Positions 11,774 through 22,351 of a DNA stretch of 64,000 nt are shown here, piece after piece. How positions within the stretch are numbered: the first letter of the stretch is position 1; each line of letters opens with the position of its first letter. This DNA is from Pyropia yezoensis (Eukaryota; Rhodophyta; Bangiophyceae; Bangiales; Bangiaceae). Under the pieces are notes generated by a model that saw nothing but the letters and a program-made list of their open reading frames with translations, ran no database searches and was not told the DNA's origin. Made by a program: the position numbers and the translations under genes. The stretch is taken from positions 13,947,420 through 14,011,419 of the forward strand of contig CM020620.1 in the NCBI GenBank assembly GCA_009829735.1, written 5' to 3'.

Positions 11774-12715
11774 TCACAGGCCCACCACGCGCGCCCACTT
11801 GTCCAGATCCGCGGCGGCCGCCTCCCGCGCGGCCACCGCCTTGGCCTGGTTCTTCTGCCGCGCCGCCCAGTCGAGCTTGTTGGCACTCGCCTTGAACCGG
11901 TTGTACGCCTTGGTCGCCTCCTTGGCCGACGGGGACGCGTCGGACAGGCGCTTGGCCGCGGCTCCCAGGTCGTTGGCCCGCAGCCGCAGGGCGGAGCGGA
12001 CGTCCTCCCACGACTTGCCGTCAATGGCCGCGGCGGCGGTCACGCTCAGGTCCTTCTGGGACTCCTTCAGGATGTTCCTGTACTTTGCGACCTCGTCGTC
12101 ATTCAGATCCTGCACAACAGGGGGATGACGCAGGAGGAGGGTTACCAGCAGTCGTGAGGTGCCGTCGGAAGCGCGGGAGAAACGTACAGCACAGCTCCAA
12201 GAGCAATGGAGAACAACACCACGTCAGCAGACAACTCTCGGCACACCATCTGGGTCCAGCCGGCTCTGATACAGACGCGAACTCTGACTCTCCAGCCTCT
12301 CCAAGTTGGCCTGTGCCAGCGGCCCTCCACCACCTGCACACGACCAGCTCGTCACAGGTCCCCCCCCTCCCGCACGACGCACGCGTACCTTGTAGAGCAC
12401 CGTCCCGGTGGCCTGGTCCGCGTACGTGTACGGAGAGGAGGCGCCACCATAGCCAAAGATGCTCTGCTTGGCCGCCGACCCCGCCGACGCTGGGCCCGCG
12501 CCAGACGCGACGCCCGCAACGGCGGCGGCGAGCGCCGCCAGCGCGGCGCGCCGGGTGACCGCCGAGCCCTCCCGGTGGGACTCCCCAGACGACATGCACA
12601 GGGCGGGGCGGCCGGCGGGGCGGGTGGTGGAGGGCAGCACGGGCGCCAGGAAGGCGGTGGGGCTGTGGGGGGTGCAGGGGGGCGCGCACACGTCGGTCCG
12701 CAGAACAGAGCACAA
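11774..12715 (-). CDS. psbQ': PsbQ-like (PsbQ', 20 kDa) extrinsic protein of photosystem II
   Basis: Extrinsic subunit of the oxygen-evolving complex on the lumenal side of PSII in red algae. Two coding exons are visible. The upstream exon (ending at 12389) carries a transit-like segment (AFLAPVLPSTTRPAGRPALC), then TRRAALAALAAAVAGV...GPASA, a twin-arginine type lumen signal, then the mature start KQSIFGYGGASSPYTYAD. A phase-0 intron (12110-12388, GTACGC...TTGTGCAG) follows. The second exon (12109-11774) encodes DLNDDEVAKYRNILKESQKDL, then a helical region with SWEDVRSALRLRANDL and KLDWAARQKNQAKAV, consistent with the PsbQ four-helix bundle. The 5' end is unresolved: the frame opens after a TGA near 12745 and has no ATG before the transit region, so the initiator is probably in a further upstream exon (a CACAG acceptor lies at 12663-12667). 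The span given starts at the upstream limit of the open frame. Confidence 0.78.
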
Positions 12716-14338
12716 TGGCGCGAGGGAAGCAACAATTCAGCAGACGATAGCGTCAGCAGCCATGCGACCAAGGGAAAGGCACGGGCCAGAGATAAGGAGC
12801 CAGTATGGAAAAAAGGACGCGAGGCAATGGCACTCGAGCCCGGCCTCGACGGGGGGCAGCAGCAGGCCCGCAACGGGCAAACGCACTTGGCCATGGTGAC
12901 TGGTAGGTATCTGGCGGGAATGGGACACGCGCGAATGGTTCAGAAGCGTCGGTGCCAAGGAGGGTGGACAGCCGGTGCGCTTTGACCGATGGGACAACGG
13001 AACGGATGCGGGTATCGCCCTCTTGCGTGCGTGGGAGTGGGGCAAAGACTGGGGGGGGCGAGGATGATCCGGCAGTAGGACACACACTCAGCAATGGCAA
13101 CCCAGCCAGTCCCCCCCCCCCCCCACCGCCCCACTCCCTTCTGCGACACCATCTGCCCACAGGGGCCTCGTCACCCAGCCCCCCCCCCCACGGTCTGCGA
13201 CTGCTGTGGACGGTGGGGTGCGCCGAGGGGCGAGGTGCGCGGCCTCGCAGAGCGGCGCGACGCGTGGTCGCGAGAAAATCTGGCCGCATCTGGGAGGTGC
13301 GTCGCGCTCCCACCCTCCCACCCACGCCACGCTGGGGCAGCTGGCTGGGCTGTGAAGAACCCCGTCCGCGAGGGGCAGGCAGGGCCGACTGCATCTCGAC
13401 AGCCGCCCGACAACCGCCCGCCACGGGCCGCTGGCGCCAGACGATGGCACTCACAGTAGCCCCCCCCCCCCTGCTTGAGGAAGCACGACAGAGGCAACAA
13501 CAACGAGTAGCGCGATCTGCGGAGGAGGACAGAGGGGGTCAGCGTCTGGGATGAGACCGGCTGTCCCCACGCGTGGGTGCTGCAGACACTCGCCGTCTTC
13601 CCCTCCCGCTGAACCTTGTTGTCACAGCCCAGTTGTGAGGAACGTGGGGTGATTTCTCGCCCACGGAAAAGCCTTCAGGATGGGGGTTGGTAGGAGGGGG
13701 GATTGGGCGTGAGGTGCTTGTTTCGGTTTTAGGTACACACCCGCACGGTAGAGGACCACCGCCGACCACCGCCAGCGCCGCGGCCACCCCGGCAGTGCGG
13801 CACGCGCACAGCAACAGCGGCGGGTGGCTGGCACCGCGGTACTGTATGTACAGTATGTGTACAGTACGTACTGTATCGACTCCGCCGCGCGGGGGGCGCC
13901 GCGGGGCTTACTACAGCTACTACACCTCCCCGAGCTGGAAGCCACGTGGTACACGTCACGGGCGGCGGCGGCGGCCCGCCGCTTGCGGCACGGCCCAGAA
14001 CCCGCTCCCAGCAGACGGGCACCACGGGACACCTCTGTTCCCAACAGTCAGAACGGGGAGTGGGCGCAACGGTGCCCACAGCTGGCTGGCGCGGACCATA
14101 CACCAGATGGCTGAAACATAGAGACAGCCGCCATCCGCCCCGCGACCAGCAGTCCACGCCAGCGACCAACCGCAGGGAAAAAGGGCAAACATGTACACAG
14201 CCGCGCCGGTGCTACACATGCCCGCCTCAGCCTCGCTCGCCCTCAGCCACCGCCCCCTCCCCCCGCCCCCGTTCCCGCCAACTACCCCAGCGGTCAGCCC
14301 AATAGACGTCCGCTGACGCCCACGCCTCACCTCCCCCT
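12716..14338. other. Spacer, possibly with unrecognised exons
   Basis: This should hold the missing 5' exon of the PsbQ' gene (an ATG at 12894 reads MAKCVCPLRACC). A plus-strand frame from the ATG at 13094 contains VCDCCGRWGAPRGEVRG and RDAWSRENLAASG and could be an exon, but no family is recognisable. Other open frames look like composition shadows. A palindrome cluster at 13840-13875 is listed separately. Confidence 0.35.
13840..13875. repeat. Cluster of palindromes built on TACTGTA/TACAGTA
   Basis: TACTGTATGTACAGTA (13840-13855) is an inverted repeat around TG. It is followed at 13860-13875 by TACAGTACGTACTGTA, a perfect 16-bp palindrome. The two share the same half-sites, so the 36 bp can form alternative hairpins or offer two dyad-symmetric protein sites. 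The GC-rich surroundings make this AT-containing palindrome stand out. Confidence 0.7.
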
Positions 14339-17109
14339 CTACGGCCGCTGTTGCCGCGACCGCGCCGCCTCCACACGGTCAACGAGCGCGAGCGCCGCGT
14401 CCACACCATGCCGCCGCACGTATTCGCCAACCACCGCCCGCCACCAGTGCACCCGGCCCGCCACGGAATTGTCCCGCACGCCCACTACCGACGCGCGCGC
14501 CGCGACGCGGCCGCGCGCCATCTCCATCTCGTACAGGGCGGTGAGGTCCCCCGTGGTGGCAGCGGCCGTGCCGGTGGTGGCGGTCACGGCCACCGCAGGC
14601 GCTACGCCTACCACCACCCCGCGCGCAACGGCAGGGGACGCGACGCCGCCGAGGCCGCTGACCCGGCGGGCCGCCCACAGCTTGGCCGTCCGGTCACCCA
14701 CCTGCGCGCACAGGTCCCGCCATGGCCGGTCGGCCGCCACGACCGCTGCGGCCGCGTCTGCCACCGCCGCGGCGGTGGCGGCAGGGAGGCGGGCGGCGGC
14801 GGTGAGGGCGGCCACATCCATCACGTCCGCAGCGGTGAGGGGGGTGGCACCGCGGGACGCGGCGCGGCCGTCTGGAGGTGACATGGACAGGGGGGGCTTG
14901 GCTGCCGGCCCCACCGGGGAGCCGCCGCCGTCAGACGGGGAGGACGCGGCCGAGGCCGCCAAAGAGGAGGCCGCCGCCGACGACGACCCCGACGGCAGCG
15001 ACGCCACGTCGGCCCCGCCACCGCCCGCATGCAGCAGCGGATCGACGGGCAGGGATAGCGCAGCGGGCACGGGCGCACGAAGGCGGGCGGCCGCCGCGGC
15101 AGACGCCGTGCGCGCGCGCGCGTCATAGGCGGCGAGCTCGGCGGCGCGGGTGGCGCGGAGGCTCCGGAGGGCGGCAGCCGCAGCAGCGTCGGCGGCCGCA
15201 TCCCACCCCGTCACCGACACGCCCCGGCCGGCGAGGGGCCCGACGCGGACGGTCACGGCCCAGAGGGTTTGCTTCGCCGTGCCGCCTGACAGGGCGGACA
15301 CGACCGCCGTAGGGGAGAACGACGCGGTGGGGGGGGTAGCGTCCGCGGGCGCGCACCCCGTCTCGGTGTGCCACTCGAGCGGAGGCAGGAAGCCGACACA
15401 CTCAAGCGCCTGCAGCGTGCGTCGCGGCTGCGCCGGCGTGTGGAGGGCGTCGGGCGAGATGGCCGCCGCGGAAATGGACGCCGCTACCGCCGCCGCGTGC
15501 TCGGCAGCCGTGGGTGAGGGGGTCGGGGAGGGCGGGGACTTGTCGTCCCCCTCACGGGCACCATCCATGGTAGCCCCAGCCGGCGTGGCCGCTGCCCGGT
15601 CGTCTGGGCCCACCACCGCGGCCGCGGCATCACACTCGCCCCTGAGCCCCTTAAGGGCAAGCGCCGCCGCCGCATCCACCCCTGCACGCCAGTTGCGGGC
15701 GGCCGCTTCGGCCAGCCGCGCGCGGACATGAGGCGCTTCCACCGCCGCCACATCGGCGGCAACGATGAAGAGGCGTCGGGAGGCGTCTGAGAGGCTGTCG
15801 CCGACGCCGCCTTCACCGCCATAGCCGTCGCCGTCCAGTCCGTTGGCCCCAGCCGCACGGCTACCCGTCCCAGTGTCCCCCCCCGTCGACACAACGGGCA
15901 CGCCGCGGGCGTCAAAGCAGGCGACCTGCGTAAAGTCCAAGACGTACCCCCCCGACCGGATGGCGGCAGCTACCCCCCCGCCCGCGGCGGGGCTCACATG
16001 CTCGTCGGCCGCGCCGGCGGCGGGCGCGCGCACCCACGCAAACGGGGACGTCGGGGGCGTGGCATCAGCGGCGGCGGTGAGGCGGGCGACCTCAGCACGT
16101 GGTGGCGGCGGCACGACCAACTGGCCATGAGTGTGGCGCCGGCCGCACGGGCGGAGGCGGACGGGCGCGGCGGCGGGGGCCCAGGCGGCCAGCTCGGCGC
16201 GGAGCGATTCGGGGACGGACTCGAGGTCGTAGGCGGCGGCCGAGTGGCCATGGAGGCTGGGCACAGCCGGGGTGCAGGGGACGTCGCCGCCACCGGCAGC
16301 GGCCGGGCCCCCAGCTGGGGCGGGACGGCCTGCCCCCCCCGCCACGCGCCCCACCCGCGGCTCGGTGGCGCTCGCGACGAGCGCGCGCGCAGCGTCAAAG
16401 CCGTGGACCAAAAATACCGCCCCCACCACCGCCTCGTAGGCGTCGGCGAGGGCCCGCCCGCCCACCCCATCCGACTCGGACCGCAGCAGCAGGTGCAGGC
16501 CAAGCGCGTGGCCCCGCCGTGCGCACTCGGCATTGGAGGTGCTCCGGTTCAGCAGGTGCTGCGCGTTGATGGGGGAGCCCCCCGCGGGGGTGGCCAGGAG
16601 CGACACATCCACACCAGCGCGGGCGGGCCTGCCCCAGCCGCCGCCGCTGGCGCCACCGCCGGCGCCATTGCCGCCATCAGGGCGCGCACCCGTTGCCGCC
16701 GTCGGCGCCACCCCCGCCTGCAACTCTGCGGACAGCGCCAAGTTGAGCACCCGGTCGCCAACAAACGAGAGGGCCTCGTTGGACCAGCTCTTAATCGGTA
16801 CACCCGCTGCCCGCTCGTACCGGTACGAAAAGCCGTGCTGCGTCACTGCCCGGACGAGGAGCCACGAGTGGGTGCCAAACGCGGGCACCCGCCACGTCTC
16901 ACAAAACCGCCGCAGCAGTTCCACGTCGGCAGAGGTGGGGAAGGCCATGGCGGGCGCGACCGTGTCCAACAACCCCATCCGGCGGGTCGCCTCGCCGGCG
17001 CTGCCGCCACCAACGTTTGCCGATGGCGCCGTCCATGGACGGCCCGCAGCCGCCGAACCGGCCGTGCGAGCCCCCCCACGGGGGTGACCCCCCCCCCCCC
17101 CCCCCCCGC

Positions 17110-17141
<32 letters not shown>

Positions 17142-17719
17142 CGCCCCCGGCGGTGCGACGTGGCGGGGGGTCCCGCCATGGCCAACACCGCCGACGCCGA
17201 CGGCGGCGTCGCAGCCGCCGCGGCCGCCGACGCGCCCGCCGTGGCCAGCACCTGCCAGCCCGGCGGGTCGGCCCGGGCCCGCTGTTGGCGGGCCTGCAGC
17301 GCCGCCGCGTGCGCCTGGGCGGCCAGCACGTGAGGCTGCAACGGGCCGCCGCGGCCAAAAGGGGCATTGCCGGGTACGCCGCCCGCGCCGCGCGCCGACG
17401 CAGAGGCACGGCGGCGGCGGGACCGACCGCCGGGGCCGCCGCCGCCACCACCGCCACCACCACCACCACCACCACAAACGCCGCCAATACCAACATCCAC
17501 GCCAGCATCCAAGCGAGTGCCAATGCCACCGCCACTGGGCGCTGTCGCTGGCACGGCGGTGAGCGCCAGGCCCGGCGGCCCCGCCCGTGCGGCGGCCGCG
17601 GCGGGCCCGCCACCCGCAAGCGCCGGCGGCGGGGCGGGGTGTGCCGCAGAGGCGCCGCCACCCGTCAGGCTCACCGCCCGCCGCAGCGCCGAAACGGACG
17701 CGCGCACGGGCGGCGACAT
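14339..17719 (-). CDS. Large RNase III-fold protein with dsRBD-like segment
   Basis: 1,126 residues from the ATG at 17719; the frame extends further upstream only through a GTG. The N-terminal ~280 residues are Ala/Gly low complexity with an Arg-containing start that could be an organelle presequence. An RNase III fold is visible at ~280-450: HSWLLVRAVTQHGFSY, then NEALSFVGDRVL (314-325, the signature), LLNRSTSNAECARRGHALGL and ADAYEAVVGAVFLVHG (from ~425). Asp322, Asp426 and Glu429 match three of the four metal ligands, but the signature glutamate is Ser318. Around residues 769-853 LQALECVGFLPPLEWHTETG and TLWAVTVRVGPLAGRGVSV followed by an Ala-rich helix resemble a double-stranded-RNA-binding domain. 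It could be a degenerate organellar RNase III or a ribosome-associated relative (mL44-like folds lose catalytic residues). Activity cannot be assumed. Confidence 0.7.
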
Positions 17720-19666
17720 TGCACAGGAGCCAAGGGGGGAAACGCGGAGGGGGGGGATGGGGGGGCGGGGAGATACAGGCCGTGGAAAGGTCCTAGAGAC
17801 GTGGAGGGAAAGACAGGGCGCGGCGACCAGGGGTGGACAAGAGAAGGACGGGGAGGTGGCGGGGGGCGGAGGCAAAGGGAGGCATAAGCACGCAAAAGAA
17901 CGCACTCACGCAAGTCGAAACGGGGGCAGCCGCGTCAGTGGTGACGAGGCGGGCAAAAGGGCGGCGTATCAGACGCGCCGTCCCCTGAGACGCATATAGG
18001 TAGGCAGCAGTGCCTGCGCGGCGCTCGGCACGAGGTATGCAGCGACGCAGCGAAGTCACCACCGGGCAACCGAACGAGGCCGGACGGGGGACGGGCACGT
18101 TGCCTGGAGACCCCAGTGGTGGGGGGGCGGTCAGGCGTGCGCACACTGGCCGACGACGGCACCCTTCATTGCAATGTGTGGCGTGGGGGGGGAACAGTGC
18201 AGTGCCGCTCATCGCGGGATCCTCTTGAAGCCCACTTCATGCGGGATCGGCTTGAAAAAACCTTGAATTTCCTATAAGTGGTTGCCTCCGCGCAGGCCCA
18301 CTTAGAAATATGTCGCGACACAGTTTCCGACACGCACGGAACAGGGCATCGGGGACACGCCCAGTCAAGCACGGTCTCCTGGATTTAGTCTTGTGTGGGA
18401 AAGACTGTGATGCCTCTTTTTGAAATTTTTTTTCTTTTGGCCTTTCGCCCAATTATAGCCGATCTGGACAAGGACAAGAACAAGAACGACAGTCCACTGA
18501 CCAATGGCATGCCTCACAGGACGCCTCTCTGACCAATGAGAACTCCAAATTAGCCTCCATTGTTGTGCAATCAGTACGATCTGCGACTTTCACGGGACTC
18601 TAAGCACATGGAGGGGAGAACCCGAGTGGAACAGACACCCGAGACAAGCTGGACAACTGTTCCGGAGAGGAACGAGCCGAGGTGGGGGAAATCTCCGGCG
18701 ATCCTAGCAGAGAGAGCAAGGGTGTTTCGACCTATCAGCGATCGGTACGAGGCCCACTGTTGCTGCAGCCAATCATGAGCTTAATGCGATCGGGCCCCTA
18801 GAGCACGCGATTTGCTCGCCCTCAGCTGCCAGTACGCGATTGGCTCACACAGTGGTTCATGCAGTGCAGTTCTTGTCCGGATCGGCCAAAATTCGGAGAA
18901 CAGCAAGATCTCGTGGCGTACGTCCTGGTGAGGAACCACCCACGCTGGGGCAGCCTTCAACGTACTCGTGATGAGTGTCAGCGACCCGTGCTAGCCAAAA
19001 AGGCTACAGGGTGCGGGAACGAGGATGGGGGTGGTGACGGTGGTGGGTCTGGGAAGGAGGACGGCACGACGTCGGTGGTGATCGAGGGGGGTGCATGCAT
19101 TTCCCTGTCGTGCTGCTAGTAGCCACAAAATGGCCCCAAAACCAATCATGGCTCTTAGAACAAGGAATGGGCGGGCGTGCGCACTAAAGGAGTGCAGTCC
19201 CAGTTTGCTCCAAACGAGGGGGGTCCGACGTGGGGCGCCTAGTGCGCCGCCCCAGCCGGCTCCAGACGCCAGCCGGTCCGTAGGTCCGAGAGGCGTCAAA
19301 GCACGGTTTAATCGAGTTGACCGAATCGACCAGCCGGCTAGGCAGTCACTTCGCTGCAATGCTGCCGCGAGGACAGTATAACAGACTCGCCAGCTATGGC
19401 AGATATGGCTCATCATGGGTGCTGACGGTGGCGCCTTTGAACAGGTCGCGATGGGCTGTCGATGGCTCCTGTCCTGCGGCTGGCGGACACCGCCAGGCAG
19501 CGGCTGACTCATCTTGAATTCGGACTGTACACTGCGCATGATTCTCCAAAAAACAATAGAGAGCTTCGGCATGTCAAATGTGGGTCGGTGGCGTGGGTCG
19601 GGGACACGTTTCGGCCACGTTAGGCTCCCGACCCACATCAGACGACCCATAAATGGCTATTCACCC
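17720..19666. other. Upstream region of the RNase III gene and lower-GC spacer
   Basis: Up to ~18,230 this is GC-rich 5' flank. From ~18,240 the composition shifts to more balanced sequence. CCAAT cores occur on the plus strand at about 18450 (inverted-type CCAATTA), 18503, 18533, 18770 and 19141, but they are scattered and not tied to a transcript. ORFs such as the 219-codon minus frame at 18991-19650 show no domain. I see no gene. Confidence 0.4.
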
Positions 19667-20133
19667 TGTGGCAGAACTGGCCCCACGCAGGGGGGCAGAG
19701 CGCGCCATACTGGGACGGGGGACAGCTGGTCTGACCCGTTCCTCCCTTTGCATTTGATCCCGAACTTCCGTAAGTCAGGGATACTTTGCTTGATAGTAAA
19801 TCGAACATGGATTTGAGGGTTTTCTGCATTTTATCGCATTGAATTTTCGTGTGGCCCGGTGGGCAGGTGCTGGGGTGGGAGGTTCTGAGTGGCCAGATTT
19901 TGAGGGACCCTTGGGGGATAAGGGGAGGGACAGCGGATCTTGGCCCTGCTTCCCCGTCCCGACCAAGAAACTGTTGGCCCACACACCATCTTCTTGTTTG
20001 TTAGTGGGGGGATTGCCCCACAACCGGGACAGCGTGTGTGCGACTTGCACTTCTTCTGGTTCCCCCAACACGGGAGGCAGCCCTTGTGCACCACCCCAAC
20101 TTGGCTGCTGGTGCGCGTGTGGTTTTTGCCACA
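19667..20133 (+). repeat. 5' LTR, family A copy 1
   Basis: 467 bp with TGTGGCA at the left and TGCCACA at the right, a 7-bp terminal inverted repeat. It lacks the internal 126-bp duplication present in the LTR at 28584. The segment after its end (from 20138, TGAAGCAGCG...) corresponds to the primer-binding site of copy 2 but is mutated in its TGG. Confidence 0.88.
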
Positions 20134-20252
20134 TTTGGTGAAGCAGCGGGGGTCAGAGGTAAACTTTACCTCTGGGCGCACCCGGGTGTAGGGGGCCCTC
20201 TGTCTCAGAGGAATGGTGGTCTGGGACTGTGTCATACGGATCGTTAGCCAAC

Positions 20253-22001
20253 ATGGCTGGATCGGACCCCCCGTCGTCCGGGGAGTACACGGGTGACGCA
20301 CGTTCTCCAGTGCCTTTGAATACTGGTGAGACACAGGTTGGTGTACCTGGGGTCGCAGAGGGACAAGATGTCTCTCCAACCAGCAGGACTGGGAGTACGA
20401 GCGGGCAACTGGCCACCCCGTCTCAGTCGGGAGTTCATTCGGGTGACACCCCCGATGATGGTGGGCTGAAGTCCGGCCACCGGGTGGTACACTCAATGGG
20501 AACGTCCCAAGGTGAGAGGTCTGTCCCCGCGGGATCTACTTGGGTTGGAGCCAGCTTTGGCATGAAGCCATCGCCAAGTAGGCTTTCGGAGAACGGCGGA
20601 CCTCCGTTTGTCTGTGGTGGGCTCGCGCCCTCGCCCCCGGTTGAGACCCCTGAGGATCGTGGTTACCCCTCAGGTGGACTCCCGGAGGCTGACCGAGACT
20701 CAACTGGAGTCGAGAACCCTCTCCTGGCGGAAACTGTTCTTCGGGAGGCGACCGAGGTGTTGCGGTAGGCTTTGCCGGATCTGGTGGTCACGATGACGAA
20801 TACCATATTAAATCAGAATGTGGCGAGTTTGCCACATGGTCTCGATGTCCAGACCGGAGTGGGGCTCTCGAGCCCGCAGACCCAGGGAACACTTCACCCT
20901 ACGCCTGTATCGGGGCGTCCCGAACAAGGACCAACCCCTGTGACTCCCAACTTGGGAGCCACGGGGACGTCAGCAGGTCGAACGCCAAATACAGGGGCGT
21001 CTCCTGTAGAGATACCGGGGGTTACACCTAGCCCGCCGGTCTTGACGGCAGAAACGGGTCAGTTCCCTCCTCTGCCCAAGCGGCTGTTTCCTCAACGTGA
21101 GGTGCCGCCCAGGATCCAAGTAGCAAACCCGGTCTACCAGGATATCTTTGACTGTGAGGCCTACGCCCTGAACAACAAGTCAGTGGCATATGGCCCTGTC
21201 CAGGCCCGAGCTATGGGTCGTGCCAAGAAGAACGTAACTCACTCTTTCGGGCACAAAGCGAAGTGGGATGGAACTCCCCCCCTCCGTGTCTTTGAGTTCC
21301 TACATCGTTTTACAAAAGCCTGTGACGACAATGCCATAAGTGAAGGCATAGCTTTCTATATGCTACAGGAATTCACTAAGGGCGACCTACGGACGGAAAC
21401 TATGTCCATCAAGCCCAGTTCCTCCTGTGAAGGAGCTCGTGAAATGACGTCCTACCTAGAGCTCATCAACTGGTTGTTGAGGGCTATGGTTGATGAAGCC
21501 GCGTCGGCTTCTCAAGTCGAGGAGTTTACGCAGGCGCACCAGGAGGAGATTGAAGACGAGTTGTCCTTTGCGGACCGAGTCCGTAAGCTTAACAATCTCC
21601 GTGGCTTTCTTCATCAAAAATCTGTGGTGAAGAGTCGCTTTGTAGAGGGTCTCCATTGGTCGGTCTGTATGGCGACCCGGGAGCATAACGCCTCCCGGGC
21701 GACACTGGCCGCGTTGGCCAGGTTTGTCTACCGCAGAGGAGAGGCTTATGGCAGGTTGCGAGATGAGTCACGCCAAGAACGGCAGGCCGAGTTGGCCAAG
21801 GAGAGAGAGGAGGCTCGCAAATCCAAAGAGCTACGGGAGGCCCGCCGCATCCGTAAAGATAAGGTGGTAGCCGCCGTGGGAACTTCCCAAGGCAGCCTCA
21901 CGAGTTTCCAAGTCGGGAAGACCCTCCCGGGAACGGAGAATCGGTGTTGGAACTGCAACGTTGATGGACACTGGGCGTACGACTGCTCTATGTTGAGTTA
22001 A
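20253..22001 (+). pseudogene. gag, family A copy 1 (interrupted)
   Basis: It starts at the ATG at 20253 (MAGSDPPSSGEYTGD, matching the other copies). A TAG at ~20766 stops the first part, then the same frame continues from 20772. The C-terminal half has the capsid-like helical region (FKTGDL-like EFTKGDLRTE near 21370) and one CCHC zinc knuckle, CWNCNVDGHWAYDC (~21946-21987), for RNA binding. A TAA after YDCSMLS cuts off the Ser-rich tail that copies 2 and 3 retain. The tail's end at ~22195 reads GAGTAA where the other copies have the GAATGA overlap with pol. Confidence 0.85.
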
Positions 22002-22351
22002 CGCATTCAACAACTTGTTAAGAATGCACGTAAGAAGACGGTAACGAGCGAAATACGCTCGCGCCGCGAGGGGAGTACGTGGCCAGTGGTGGCGGTGGCC
22101 ACACCTTCGGTGGCAGAGGTGGGCACGTCGTCCTCGGACTCGTCGTCCTCCCCTTCGCCTTCTGACTCTGAAGCCAAGTCGGCGGGAAACGAGTAACCGC
22201 TGGAGCTGGTCGTCCGAAGCTCACAGCGGCAGCCTCGGCCAAGTGGGTCTAGAGGACGAAGAGACCCTGTCGCATACTGCGCCGACCCAAAGGGGTCCGT
22301 CCACCTCGGGTAGGACATCCTGAGAACGATACCCCACGTCGGGTCATCGCG

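Noticed and set aside
17720..17905. N-terminal extension of the RNase III-fold protein
   Set aside because: It begins at GTG and is followed by an ATG at 17719, which fits better.
18991..19650. 219-codon minus-strand ORF
   Set aside because: No domain, no neighbours, and no sign of coding constraint.
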